Assembly: GCA_021802505.1 (NCBI GenBank)
Contig: JAJZXE010000001.1
Span: forward strand, 1 to 35,682
DNA length: 35,682 bases
Direction: 5' to 3'
Source of the DNA: Nanobdellota archaeon
GTDB lineage: Archaea; Nanobdellota; Nanobdellia; Parvarchaeales; Parvarchaeaceae
Positions 17,851-27,295 of this stretch are shown here, in pieces; position 1 is the stretch's first letter; each line of letters opens with the position of its first letter. The translations under genes were made by a program, and so were the position numbers. The notes beneath the pieces were generated by a model. That model was given only the letters and a program-made list of their open reading frames with translations. It was not told where the DNA came from and did no database searches.

Positions 17851-18742
17851 AAAACGACATGTTTAATTTTTTCATTTCACTTGAACTGCAGCTGTTTGCA
17901 CCGCTTTTTATGCATATGTTGGTGACGTTTCCCAGGTTTTTATAGCTGTAACCGTAGGTAGGAGAGGAAAAGTAGGAAGGATCGACGACTACGTTGAATA
18001 TGTTTGAATAGCTGCATGCACTGGCATTCAATAAACGGTAAACGGGAAATTGGAACGGGCTGTATATCCCGGTTTCATTCGCATAATCCAAAATGTTTCC
18101 GCCGTTGCCGAAAACTATGTTTACAGGCATCTGCTTCATTTCAAGTATGGCGTTTATTTCCTCCCCTTTATTTGTACTAGCGTTGAACAGCCCTATGTCA
18201 TACTTAAGCGGCTCTATTATCGAATAATTTCCGTATTTGCTGTTTATTATGGCGCGGTAATATCCCGTCATTTCGGAATAAGTGGAATTAAACAGCTGCT
18301 GCACCTGCTTCGCATTCCTACTTCCGTTTATAAAGTCATAAAGCTGGTTTTCCGCGGCGCTGCAGTTGGTTTTGTTTTCAACGCTGCACATTGACAGAAG
18401 CGTCATATCCCTGACTATATTGTTGTATTGTTCCTGGGCCACGCTGGAATTTAATGGAATTGTTGGGAACGCCGGCTCCAGTTCATAGCTGCAGCCGAAC
18501 ACTATGGAATTATTCTGCAGTCCACCGTAAAAATAATACAAGTCCCTGTCGGAAAGCCTGCTCAGGTTTATGTTGTAACTCGAGAGAAAATCCTGCAGTT
18601 TCATGCCGTTCGTGACGTTCTGCTGCGCGTTTATGACCGCGGGTTTAAACGGATATACGTAGAGTATCGCTAGAAAAGCCGCGAGCAATACCACGGTCAA
18701 TATAAGCATTCTTATTATACTGTGATTATTTTCCATCGCCAA
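17840..18742 (-). CDS. Membrane-anchored extracytoplasmic protein, sequon-rich
   Basis: N-terminal TM helix and many N-x-S/T sites; overlaps the thioredoxin-fold gene by 11 nt. Confidence 0.65.
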   Translation of the reverse strand: MAMENNHSIIRMLILTVVLLAAFLAILYVYPFKPAVINAQQNVTNGMKLQDFLSSYNINLSRLSDRDLYYFYGGLQNNSIVFGCSYELEPAFPTIPLNSSVAQEQYNNIVRDMTLLSMCSVENKTNCSAAENQLYDFINGSRNAKQVQQLFNSTYSEMTGYYRAIINSKYGNYSIIEPLKYDIGLFNASTNKGEEINAILEMKQMPVNIVFGNGGNILDYANETGIYSPFQFPVYRLLNASACSYSNIFNVVVDPSYFSSPTYGYSYKNLGNVTNICIKSGANSCSSSEMKKLNMSFYAN

Positions 18743-19523
18743 GTTTTTCGCTTATTTTACCCGCCGTTTCTTCCGGAGAATAGTTCAGTCTCGTTATCCC
18801 CAGCGAGTCTATAGGGTCCGTTTCGCCCGCGAATATGTTGATTTCAAAGTGGTCCGTCCCGGACTGTTTTATGTTTATCGTTGCATTCTTTGGGATCTTT
18901 TTTATGATCTTTATGATAAGATTTGCGATGTCAAACGCTACAACATTGTCAAGTCCTTCTATTGCGGTGTGCTTCACCGTCGTTATCCTCATGAGCTCAT
19001 TTTTCTTCGGTGAAAACGGTACGTATGCAGCTATATTTCCCGTCTTGTACACTCCCCTGTTCCCTACATAGTTTAATCCCTCACAGACAAAGCATTTTTC
19101 CGCCCTATGCCTAGGTATCGGCAGAAGCACTAGGTCCCAGTAATCATGCCCGTTCAAATATCTGCTTATGGATATATTTTCTCCCAATCCGTATTTTTCC
19201 AGTTCTCTGGTTCTCTCGCTTATCAGCATAAGAAGCTTTTCAATGTCGTCGGCGGTGTAGCTGTTGAAACTCTGCGAGTGTTTGTCGTTTTCGACGAGTA
19301 TCTCCTCGTAACCGTGCGCGTTTGAGCGTTTAAAAAATTTGCCGTCCAGTTCATATTTTGACGGCTGCACCCTGTCCTTCAGTTCATATATCTTTACGTA
19401 ACCTTTTTTGAACTCCATCGATTTTATCTCATTCTGTGTGTAAGTGCATTCCTTGCAGCCGCTTTTCTCATCGCTTATGAGCGTGAAGCCCAAATCAACA
19501 GGATCCCACCTGAATTCTTCCAT
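18726..19523 (-). CDS. GalT-like (HIT superfamily) protein lacking HxHxQ
   Basis: AHGYEEILVENDKHSQSFNSYTADDIEKLL, CFVCEG, and TINIKQSGTDHFEINIFAG parallel GalT segments; GHDYWD sits where HSHTQ is expected. Confidence 0.55.
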   Translation of the reverse strand: MEEFRWDPVDLGFTLISDEKSGCKECTYTQNEIKSMEFKKGYVKIYELKDRVQPSKYELDGKFFKRSNAHGYEEILVENDKHSQSFNSYTADDIEKLLMLISERTRELEKYGLGENISISRYLNGHDYWDLVLLPIPRHRAEKCFVCEGLNYVGNRGVYKTGNIAAYVPFSPKKNELMRITTVKHTAIEGLDNVVAFDIANLIIKIIKKIPKNATINIKQSGTDHFEINIFAGETDPIDSLGITRLNYSPEETAGKISEKLGDGK

Positions 19524-21101
19524 TCAGCCCTCCAGCTTTGCTATTATCCTTGCATACGCAGGCCTTGTAACAAGCAAGCCTATCAGCGATGCCAGTATCG
19601 TCGTCAGCGCAAAACCCGCAAACAGACTAGCAGTGGAAAACAGCAGCGGGAACATTATCGCTGCAAACGAGAAGAAAGATACGAATATTATGAAGAAGGC
19701 CCTGCTGATCCTTTTCTTTGTGACCGCGTATTCCGCCTGGGATGAACCCCTGCGCATCTCATCCGTTATTATTATCTGGTCATCTACGGATATACCTATG
19801 CTTGCGATTATACCCGCCATGCTCGGTATATCCAGTGTCCAGTGTATTGCCGCCGCCACCCCTATTACTATGAATATTTCTGTCACACTCGTTAAAAGTA
19901 TGAGGGAAGAGATCTTATAATCCCTATATCTCAGGAATATCACGATGCTTACGAGCACGAATGCAATCAAAAGCAGGATGTAAATCTGGTTGATAAACTG
20001 GCTGCCCGCCGTCGGAGATACAGAACTTATGGATATTATTTTTAGAGGCACTGGCAGGCTGCCGGACTGCATTACTGCCTGCAGGGTTTTCATATCCAAC
20101 AGCGCCTGCTGCTGGTCCGCCCCGGATCCCTGGATCGTTATAGCACCATTGAAGTTTGTAAGTATGTTGGTGGAGATAAGCAGAGGCTGGCCCTGCTGCA
20201 CCCCATTGAGATAAAGATGTATCCGCTTGTTAAAGAATCCCGGATTGGTCGTAGAAGGCAGTAAAGATTTTACGGCGGTTTCAAAGTTCTTTGCGGATCC
20301 GCTTGCCAGCTGTATCCCAAACTGGAACTGGAATCCGTTGCTAGCACTGGGAGTCTGATAAACCCCGAACGGACAACCGGATGACAGACAGACGTCCAAA
20401 ATACTCTCGCTCGCGTTGCTGCTGTTAAAAACCGTAAAGTTGCCTATGGTAGCGTAGAATTTGCCCTGATTTTGTATCAGCGACAGCGCCTGGCTTTCCC
20501 CCACGTTTGGCATGCTTATCATGATGAACGCCTTTCCGGACAGTGCCTGTACCGTGCTTACAGTAGTTCCGCTTATCCCGTATACATCCAGTCTTTTTGA
20601 AAGGGTGGTTTCCAAAGTAGTTAAGAGAGCGGAGCTGTTGCTGCTGGAATTCGGCACAACCTCTATCTGCGTGCCTCCTATTATGTCCAGGCCGTAGTTT
20701 AGATGAGTAGATGGCACGTTTTCCGTCTGTATGGTCGATGAATTGAATGCTGTGCCGGGTTCTACGAAGATACTGGAGGTGTTGCTGACATAAATATAGG
20801 GGAATACCTCGTTTTTGTAAGTAAGCCTTAGAGTCGTATTTACCACCGCGCTTTTGTTCAATTGACTGTAAAACTGCTGTATATTGTGCACGGGTATGCC
20901 GTCCACCGCGGTTATCACCGATCCGGTCTGCAGGCCTATTATTCCCCTCGAACTCAAATTTCCTATGTACGAGTTTACGGGCATGTAAACCACCTGTGCG
21001 CCGTTTACGTTCGTTATGTTTGGCTGTATGGCCAGAAAAGAGATGACTGCCAGAACAATCATCAGTATTATCCTCCAGTCATAAAATATTGATTTAGCCA
21101 T
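19524..21101 (-). CDS. secD: Protein-export membrane protein SecD
   Basis: YGLDIIGGTQIEVVP; SMAGIIASIGISVDDQIIITDEMRR; typical SecD C-terminal TM region. Confidence 0.94.
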   Translation of the reverse strand: MAKSIFYDWRIILMIVLAVISFLAIQPNITNVNGAQVVYMPVNSYIGNLSSRGIIGLQTGSVITAVDGIPVHNIQQFYSQLNKSAVVNTTLRLTYKNEVFPYIYVSNTSSIFVEPGTAFNSSTIQTENVPSTHLNYGLDIIGGTQIEVVPNSSSNSSALLTTLETTLSKRLDVYGISGTTVSTVQALSGKAFIMISMPNVGESQALSLIQNQGKFYATIGNFTVFNSSNASESILDVCLSSGCPFGVYQTPSASNGFQFQFGIQLASGSAKNFETAVKSLLPSTTNPGFFNKRIHLYLNGVQQGQPLLISTNILTNFNGAITIQGSGADQQQALLDMKTLQAVMQSGSLPVPLKIISISSVSPTAGSQFINQIYILLLIAFVLVSIVIFLRYRDYKISSLILLTSVTEIFIVIGVAAAIHWTLDIPSMAGIIASIGISVDDQIIITDEMRRGSSQAEYAVTKKRISRAFFIIFVSFFSFAAIMFPLLFSTASLFAGFALTTILASLIGLLVTRPAYARIIAKLEG

Positions 21102-21102
21102 A

Positions 21103-22038
21103 TCAAACCTTCAGAGCCTCTTTTTCAACTTCCTTGTACTTTAAGCCGTAAAGCTGCGTCGATCCGTTCAGTATCCACACCGTGAAATCGTCGAATATTA
21201 CCCCTATTATCAGGATTATCGCTATCTCGTGCAGTGTGGAATTCGTCGTTCCGAAGAAAAGAATAAGGAACGTTACCAGCGCCGCAGCGTCCATTGTAAG
21301 CGATGTCTTTATGGTCTTTACCAGACGATAGCGCATGCTTGCCTCCTCTCTTTTTAGTATGTTTGTCGCTAGGATTATGTTTCTGTCGGCGGAGTAGCCC
21401 ATTATCATCAGTATCCCTGCTATCGATGCGGTCGAAAAGCTGAAGCCTATTATGTCAAGCACTCCGACGATGTTTATTATATCGCTTATTATGCTTATCA
21501 CGTTCGAGAAGGCCTGCCACATGCTTCTGAAATAAAACAGGGAAACCGCAGCGACAAGGACGAATGCTATCCCCAGCAGTATCAAAGAACTGTAAAGGGA
21601 GCTCTGCGCAAGCGTCGCACTCACAAAGTCTATGCTTGAATCACTGCTGTTTACCGGTACCTTTAGTATGCTTGAAAGGTCTGCCTGCAGCACTGTAGTG
21701 TTTACGTTCTTTCCCACAGTTATTGAATAGCCGGTAATGGTGTTGCTGAACGGCGCCTTCACCACACTGACAGTAACGGCCTGCTTCAACTCGCTGCCAA
21801 GAGTACTGGCTATCAATGTCGGAGACATGCTCTGGTTCGTGCTTATCACTATATTCGTTCCGCCCGCCAGTGATATGCCTTCGTTTACAGGTTCTCCGTG
21901 CACATGGTAGTAATATCCTATGAAAGAAGCGAAGGCTATCACGAATATTATGGGTATAAAAACCATCTTTCTGTAGTTCTTCAAGTAGTAATCAACCACA
22001 TTGTCTATCGTTTTGCTTACCTTGTTTCTTACGCCCAT
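21103..22038 (-). CDS. secF: Protein-export membrane protein SecF
   Basis: GISLAGGTNIVIST; SIAGILMIMGYSADRNIILATNILKREE; adjacent to secD. Confidence 0.94.
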   Translation of the reverse strand: MGVRNKVSKTIDNVVDYYLKNYRKMVFIPIIFVIAFASFIGYYYHVHGEPVNEGISLAGGTNIVISTNQSMSPTLIASTLGSELKQAVTVSVVKAPFSNTITGYSITVGKNVNTTVLQADLSSILKVPVNSSDSSIDFVSATLAQSSLYSSLILLGIAFVLVAAVSLFYFRSMWQAFSNVISIISDIINIVGVLDIIGFSFSTASIAGILMIMGYSADRNIILATNILKREEASMRYRLVKTIKTSLTMDAAALVTFLILFFGTTNSTLHEIAIILIIGVIFDDFTVWILNGSTQLYGLKYKEVEKEALKV

Positions 22039-22104
22039 AGAGAATCCATAGCCCTTGTTTTTATTTATTCTTAATGTATTCGGGTTTTTAAAGGCTTTTT
22101 ACCT

Positions 22105-22842
22105 CTATCTTTTGAAGTAATGTCTTTCGTATAATGCCGTTACTTTCGACTCATCTTTTAAGTTTTCGTATAAATCCAGCATCACCCTTCTCAGGGGGTT
22201 TTTCCACGCGTTTCTGCGCATCGCTTGATTGTAGTTTATAAGAAACTCTTTATCCTCGTTGTCAGTGCAGTACTTCCAAACGTTGTCCTTTAGCATGTAT
22301 ATCTTGTAAAGCGTTATGTCTTCATCTTTATAGCTTTTGTTCCTTTCCTGGATCACGCTGCTGCCTATCTTTCTTGCCACCCTATATCTTTCATTTTCAG
22401 TCAGGTGCGCCGCGTTCAACGACAGCGAGAACCTTACCTCATCGATACCATCGAATATCCTGTTTATTTCCTTCGCGTTATACGCCCTTTCCACCGTGTT
22501 TATCTTCCTTATTATGTTCTTTCTCCTGTGAAAAAGCAGCTCATCCGCTTTTATGGTTTCAATCTCAACTATCTCGCATACCTTTTTCCCGTTGTCATTG
22601 TAAAGTAAAATCAGGTCCGCGTTCCATTTATCCGTCTTCATCCTATCTCTGTCTTCCTTGTTTGGAGTGTAATTCATCCTTCTTCTGTAGATATAAAGCG
22701 GAAATTCTCCGTCGGCATACTGCAGATCTCTTTTCTTTTCAATGTACGAAGCCGTGGAAACCTGCATTAATTTATGGAATATAGAAGGGTTGTTGTCTAT
22801 AGTGTTTTCAACCAGTAATTCCTCTAATTTTCTATCAACCAC
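22105..22842 (-). CDS. Hypothetical protein, possible PD-(D/E)xK nuclease-like core
   Basis: WNADLILLYNDNGKKVCEIVEIETIKADELLFHRR fits D-(x)n-ExE spacing; fold assignment is tentative. Confidence 0.5.
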   Translation of the reverse strand: MVDRKLEELLVENTIDNNPSIFHKLMQVSTASYIEKKRDLQYADGEFPLYIYRRRMNYTPNKEDRDRMKTDKWNADLILLYNDNGKKVCEIVEIETIKADELLFHRRKNIIRKINTVERAYNAKEINRIFDGIDEVRFSLSLNAAHLTENERYRVARKIGSSVIQERNKSYKDEDITLYKIYMLKDNVWKYCTDNEDKEFLINYNQAMRRNAWKNPLRRVMLDLYENLKDESKVTALYERHYFKR

Positions 22843-22893
22843 GCTTTAATTAGATACTAAATAGTATAAATATTATTTGCTTTTTAGTTACTT

Positions 22894-23547
22894 ATGAAAG
22901 GGCAGTTTTCCTTCGAATTCGTGATAGATGTGGCCTTCGTTCTGCTCCTGATAGCTTTTCTTGCGGTTTTCTTCACGCATATCTCGGCCGGCAATCCCAC
23001 CGTTTCAAAAATGAACGGGATATGCTACGAGATAGCCGATTCTGTAAATTCTATTTCAACGGCCAACGGCTTTCAGACCGTGGAGTATCTTCCTCTGCTG
23101 ACATTTACAAGCTTTGAAAACTACACAATAAACATTTCCAACGGAATAATCATAATATACGAAAGTTCTCTGTACGGCGGAAAACTGCTGGCGGGGCAGG
23201 ATCTAACGTCTTGTGGTGCAAATACTATGCTGACGGAAAATGAATCATTCGGCTTATCCAACCTTGCTTTGTACACAAACGGCACTGACACGGCTCTGGC
23301 GTATGCGTATGCAAACTACTCTGACAATTTACCGAGCTATATATTTACGGGAGGTTTTACCGGACAAGTCAATCTATCCTTGGAGTATGCAAACGGGACT
23401 TATTCTACACTGACCGTACAGAATTCACCCTTTACATATTTTGCAGATACAAGATCAATCGCGTTGCCCGCGGGAATTTACAACTACGTGGCAACGAGCG
23501 TAAGCAATCCCAAAATCTATGTGGATCTGCCTTTTTCCATAGGTTAA
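22894..23547 (+). CDS. Class III signal-peptide surface protein
   Basis: MKGQFSFEFVIDVAFVLLLIAFLAVFFTHISAG. Confidence 0.8.
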   Translation: MKGQFSFEFVIDVAFVLLLIAFLAVFFTHISAGNPTVSKMNGICYEIADSVNSISTANGFQTVEYLPLLTFTSFENYTINISNGIIIIYESSLYGGKLLAGQDLTSCGANTMLTENESFGLSNLALYTNGTDTALAYAYANYSDNLPSYIFTGGFTGQVNLSLEYANGTYSTLTVQNSPFTYFADTRSIALPAGIYNYVATSVSNPKIYVDLPFSIG

Positions 23548-23671
23548 TTACTAATGGTTTTTAGCTCATAAAAAACAGTTGATTTAAATTCAATTTATAA
23601 TGAATTGCTATTTTTACCGCTAAGAATCCTTAACATTAACGTTTAAATACAACTGATTATTTAATATAATC

Positions 23672-24145
23672 ATGGTAAAAGGACAGTCAGCATTAGAATA
23701 TATGATGACTTATGGTTGGGCCATCCTGATCATAGTTATCGTAGCTGTAATCCTGTACTCTATGGGTATTTTCAACCCTAGAGCAAGCGTAACCGCAAGT
23801 AGCAGTGGATTCAGTCCATTCGCAGCCAGTGCAGCAATATGTGGTAGTAACATTACGGTAGCCTTTACGGTAGGAGGTCTTCCAAATGGTGCAACATCTG
23901 TAGCATTAGGTAAGATGTTCTTAAGTTCGGCAACCGGTACAAATACTAGTTCCGCCACAGCAACTGGTGTAGTGGGTGTATCTGTAACCTCTGGGAGTAG
24001 CTTTAAAGTTACTTTTCCGGGTATAAGTTGTGCTTCTTCGGGAGTACCGTTTACTGCTAGTGGAATATTGGAGTATAGTCTTACCACATCAGCTGGAGCG
24101 GCAAGTTATAATGCAACAGGTACGGTAGCAGGAACAAGCAGCTAA
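23672..24145 (+). CDS. Pilin-like class III signal-peptide protein, copy 1
   Basis: MVKGQSALEYMMTYGWAILIIVIVAVILYSMGIFNPR; TATA-like gtttaaatac about 25-30 nt before the ATG. Confidence 0.85.
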   Translation: MVKGQSALEYMMTYGWAILIIVIVAVILYSMGIFNPRASVTASSSGFSPFAASAAICGSNITVAFTVGGLPNGATSVALGKMFLSSATGTNTSSATATGVVGVSVTSGSSFKVTFPGISCASSGVPFTASGILEYSLTTSAGAASYNATGTVAGTSS

Positions 24146-24273
24146 ATAATTAGCTTTTGATTTTTTTATTTTTTATTTTTTAAAAGTGATTCTTTTTCAG
24201 CGTTTTAATTTAGAAATCAGTGAAAAATAGCTGTGTAAATCTAATTTAAATATAATTATTTTTTAGTATAATC

Positions 24274-24750
24274 ATGGTAAAAGGACAGTCAGCATTAGAA
24301 TATGTCATGACTTATGGTTGGGCAATCTTAATAATAGTCGTTGTGGCTGTGGTCCTTTATTCAATGGGAGTATTTAACCCAAGGAACACCGTTACGCCTA
24401 CTTCAACGGGTTTTGCACCGTTTTCAATATCTTCGGCGATCTGTAATTCCTCCGGATTAGTTGTTTCTATGAGTGCTCTTTTTAACGGAAATATAGAGTA
24501 CGCTTATCTAAATAAATTTTATTTTACTTCAGCTGTGGGCACATCTATAACTTCAGGAGTATATAATTTGAATAATGTAGAGATTACAAAAAATATACCA
24601 ATCATAATAAATATACCCCAAATTAAATGTTCTTCTCCCCATGTAGTATTCTCGTTGGCAGGAATTCTTGGATATACAGAAGCAGTTCCTGCAGTGGGTA
24701 ACAGGACACTAAATGCAAGCGGGACAATCGCTGGCACTTCCTCCAGTTAA
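24274..24750 (+). CDS. Pilin-like class III signal-peptide protein, copy 2
   Basis: MVKGQSALEYVMTYGWAILIIVVVAVVLYSMGVFNPRN; paralogous to copy 1, sharing the C-terminal ASGTIAGTSS-type ending. Confidence 0.85.
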   Translation: MVKGQSALEYVMTYGWAILIIVVVAVVLYSMGVFNPRNTVTPTSTGFAPFSISSAICNSSGLVVSMSALFNGNIEYAYLNKFYFTSAVGTSITSGVYNLNNVEITKNIPIIINIPQIKCSSPHVVFSLAGILGYTEAVPAVGNRTLNASGTIAGTSSS

Positions 24751-24779
24751 TCAAGGCTTTTAAATTCACTAAAATTATA

Positions 24780-25289
24780 ATGATTATGAAGAAAGCAGTA
24801 TACGCCGGCAGCTTCGATCCGATAACTATAGGCCATGCATGGGTGATTAAGAAATCGGCGGAGCTGTTCGATGAACTGGTGGTCGCGATAGGGGAAAACT
24901 CCACAAAGAATGAAAATTTTTCCTTCGATGAAAAGATAAAAATGATAAAAAGCGTGGTTAAACCCTTCAGGAACGTCAAGGTCGGCAGTTTTAAAGGCAA
25001 ATTCCTGGTAGATTATGCGAGGGAATTAAAGGCAAATTACATAGTAAGAGGAATAAGGACCGAAACCGATTTAGAATATGAAAAAGGGATACAGTACATA
25101 AACTCCCACATAAACGGGGGTATAACTACAGTTTTTCTCATACCTCCGGAGGATCTTTCCATAGTAAGCTCCAGTCTGGTTAGAAGTTTGGTGGGAAGCA
25201 AGAATTGGGAAAGAGTTGTAGAGGCTTATCTACCAAACAGAGAAATTTATTCGATATTTTTGCAGCATTACCTAAAGTCTAAAGAATGA
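24780..25289 (+). CDS. coaD: Pantetheine-phosphate adenylyltransferase, bacterial-type
   Basis: AVYAGSFDPITIGHAWVIKKSAELFDELVVAI; YIVRGIRTETDLEYEKGIQYINSHI; TVFLIPPEDLSIVSSSLVRSLV. Confidence 0.9.
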   Translation: MIMKKAVYAGSFDPITIGHAWVIKKSAELFDELVVAIGENSTKNENFSFDEKIKMIKSVVKPFRNVKVGSFKGKFLVDYARELKANYIVRGIRTETDLEYEKGIQYINSHINGGITTVFLIPPEDLSIVSSSLVRSLVGSKNWERVVEAYLPNREIYSIFLQHYLKSKE

Positions 25290-25397
25290 GCTCAGCTTCG
25301 CCGCCATCTTTAAAAAGCGGTCTATTCAGCAGTAAAAGTTTAAGTCCAAGTAATCTTTGGCATGCCTTATTTATTGCTTAGAGGAGTATATCTTGGA

Positions 25398-26489
25398 ATG
25401 AAAGGAGAAATAATATACACGTATTTTTATGATTTCACAGACAGGATAAATCTTACAGAGATCAAGAATTACCTGAGGGGAGCACAGGAATTTTCATTCT
25501 TTGAGTACGGCAAGGCGGTACCGGAGGGTCTGAATCCCTTTGAACTGCCGATACTCTTGAACAGCGGAAAAAAAGAGGTGAAGTTTGATTCGCTGTCCCT
25601 TTCAGTCAACGTCCAGTGCGTAATATATTCCGTCGGAGCGATGGCTATCAGGGTAAGAGCCCCGATAGAAGATATAAGCCAGCAGTTGATGGATAAGATC
25701 ACATTTGACAAGAGATTCGAGAAAAGATTCAAGGAAATAGCGGACGAAGCAAAAAACAGGGTGGAAAAGTCCCTCTCAAAGTATCTTATGGTAAAGGAAA
25801 AGAAAATATTCGAAATGTACAGGCAGTACTTCCTGGAGCAAACACCGAAGGACTTCTTTGAAAAAAACAAGAGCTGGATAGCCGGAGTATTGCTCGACGA
25901 GCAGAATTACAGGGATTTATCCGAGGATTACATAAACAACACATTGAAAAGGAACGTGGCATACTATAAATATGACTCGTTTATAATAGACTGGGACGCC
26001 ATGTTCGTAATATCCTCCAGTAACTATGAAAACGAAATTACGGTTTCAGACACGGCAAACATCCAGCTTTTAGAATACAGAGTCTATCAGGATGAGATAG
26101 ACAGGATGATAGGCTCCGTGAATGAGCGATTCAGCAGGATACAGAGAAGCCCGTGGTACATACTTCTGACAAGAAGGAACATGATAAGGCTAAGCAATAA
26201 TATAAGTGATTTCTACGCAGAATACAAGGATTTAATCGACGACGTCAACAAGATAGTCATGAGTTTCGGGGAGTGGTACCTTGCAAGAATATATGCGGCT
26301 TTGTCCGATTCTTTCAGATTGAACGACATAGAGAAAAGATTGCAGAGCACGTTTGACATGCTTGTAAACATAAGAAGCTTCATACAGGACCAGGTATCCG
26401 AGGACTCGAGTTCTTTTTTGGAATGGATAGTAATACTTCTATTTATCATTGAAATAATCATCATAGTCCTTCCGCTGTTAAAGATTTGA
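25398..26489 (+). CDS. DUF155 (RMND1/Sif2-like) membrane protein
   Basis: VLLDEQNYRDLSEDYINNTLKRNVAYYKYDSF; C-terminal SFLEWIVILLFIIEIIIIVLPL. The Met at 25398 is preceded by gaggag; the ORF track starts at 25362. Confidence 0.65.
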   Translation: MKGEIIYTYFYDFTDRINLTEIKNYLRGAQEFSFFEYGKAVPEGLNPFELPILLNSGKKEVKFDSLSLSVNVQCVIYSVGAMAIRVRAPIEDISQQLMDKITFDKRFEKRFKEIADEAKNRVEKSLSKYLMVKEKKIFEMYRQYFLEQTPKDFFEKNKSWIAGVLLDEQNYRDLSEDYINNTLKRNVAYYKYDSFIIDWDAMFVISSSNYENEITVSDTANIQLLEYRVYQDEIDRMIGSVNERFSRIQRSPWYILLTRRNMIRLSNNISDFYAEYKDLIDDVNKIVMSFGEWYLARIYAALSDSFRLNDIEKRLQSTFDMLVNIRSFIQDQVSEDSSSFLEWIVILLFIIEIIIIVLPLLKI

Positions 26490-26555
26490 TATTTATTCCT
26501 TTAACTGCAGATATAACAGAAAAGTTTAAGAATACGGTCATATCTTACATTATTA

Positions 26556-27284
26556 ATGCTTACTACGAGCAGGATCCGGTTTAAAGGAGCGGTGTTTGAT
26601 TTTGATAACACCTTAGTAGACACTAAAGATTTAATCGATAATGCTTACAGGCATGTTTTTCATGAGATAGCGGCAAAGTTCAATCTGGATGAGGATAAAC
26701 TTTTTTTGGAGGCAGGATCATTCCAAAAAGAAAAAATCAGGGAGCTTCAAGCAGCAAAAACATCATATAATCATGCGGACTGGATACTTCCTATCGTCGG
26801 AAGGTTCTCCGTAAATCTTAACAAGGAAGAGGAGGAGTACTACAAAAATCTTTTCTATTCATACGCCATCAACAACCAGAAATTCTCTGAAAAGACGGAA
26901 AGCATACTGCTGGAACTGAAGAAAAGGGGGAAAAAACTGGCTCTACTGAGTGAGAGGGACGCCGTTCCGGGGATGAAACTGCAGAGAATTAAAAATACGC
27001 CTTTTTACGGCTATTTCGACGTTATAATGATTGCCGGAGAAACTATACCTTACAGTAAAACAGACGGCAAAGGTACACCATTTCTCGAAACTGCAAAGCT
27101 TTTAGGTTTAGAGACAAATGAGGTTTTAATGATAGGGGATAGGATGGATCTGGATATACAGAATGCAAAGGAAGTAGGGATGAAAGCGGTTCTTTTTACG
27201 GGTTATCTCAAATCGCAGGAATACAGCAAATATCAGCCGGATCTTGTAATAAACGACATCAGCGAGCTGAGAAACATATTCTAA
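26556..27284 (+). CDS. HAD-superfamily hydrolase
   Basis: VFDFDNTLVDTKD (motif I); VLMIGDRMDLDIQNAKEVGMKAVLF (motif IV). Confidence 0.9.
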   Translation: MLTTSRIRFKGAVFDFDNTLVDTKDLIDNAYRHVFHEIAAKFNLDEDKLFLEAGSFQKEKIRELQAAKTSYNHADWILPIVGRFSVNLNKEEEEYYKNLFYSYAINNQKFSEKTESILLELKKRGKKLALLSERDAVPGMKLQRIKNTPFYGYFDVIMIAGETIPYSKTDGKGTPFLETAKLLGLETNEVLMIGDRMDLDIQNAKEVGMKAVLFTGYLKSQEYSKYQPDLVINDISELRNIF

Positions 27285-27295
27285 AAAGCGCTTGT

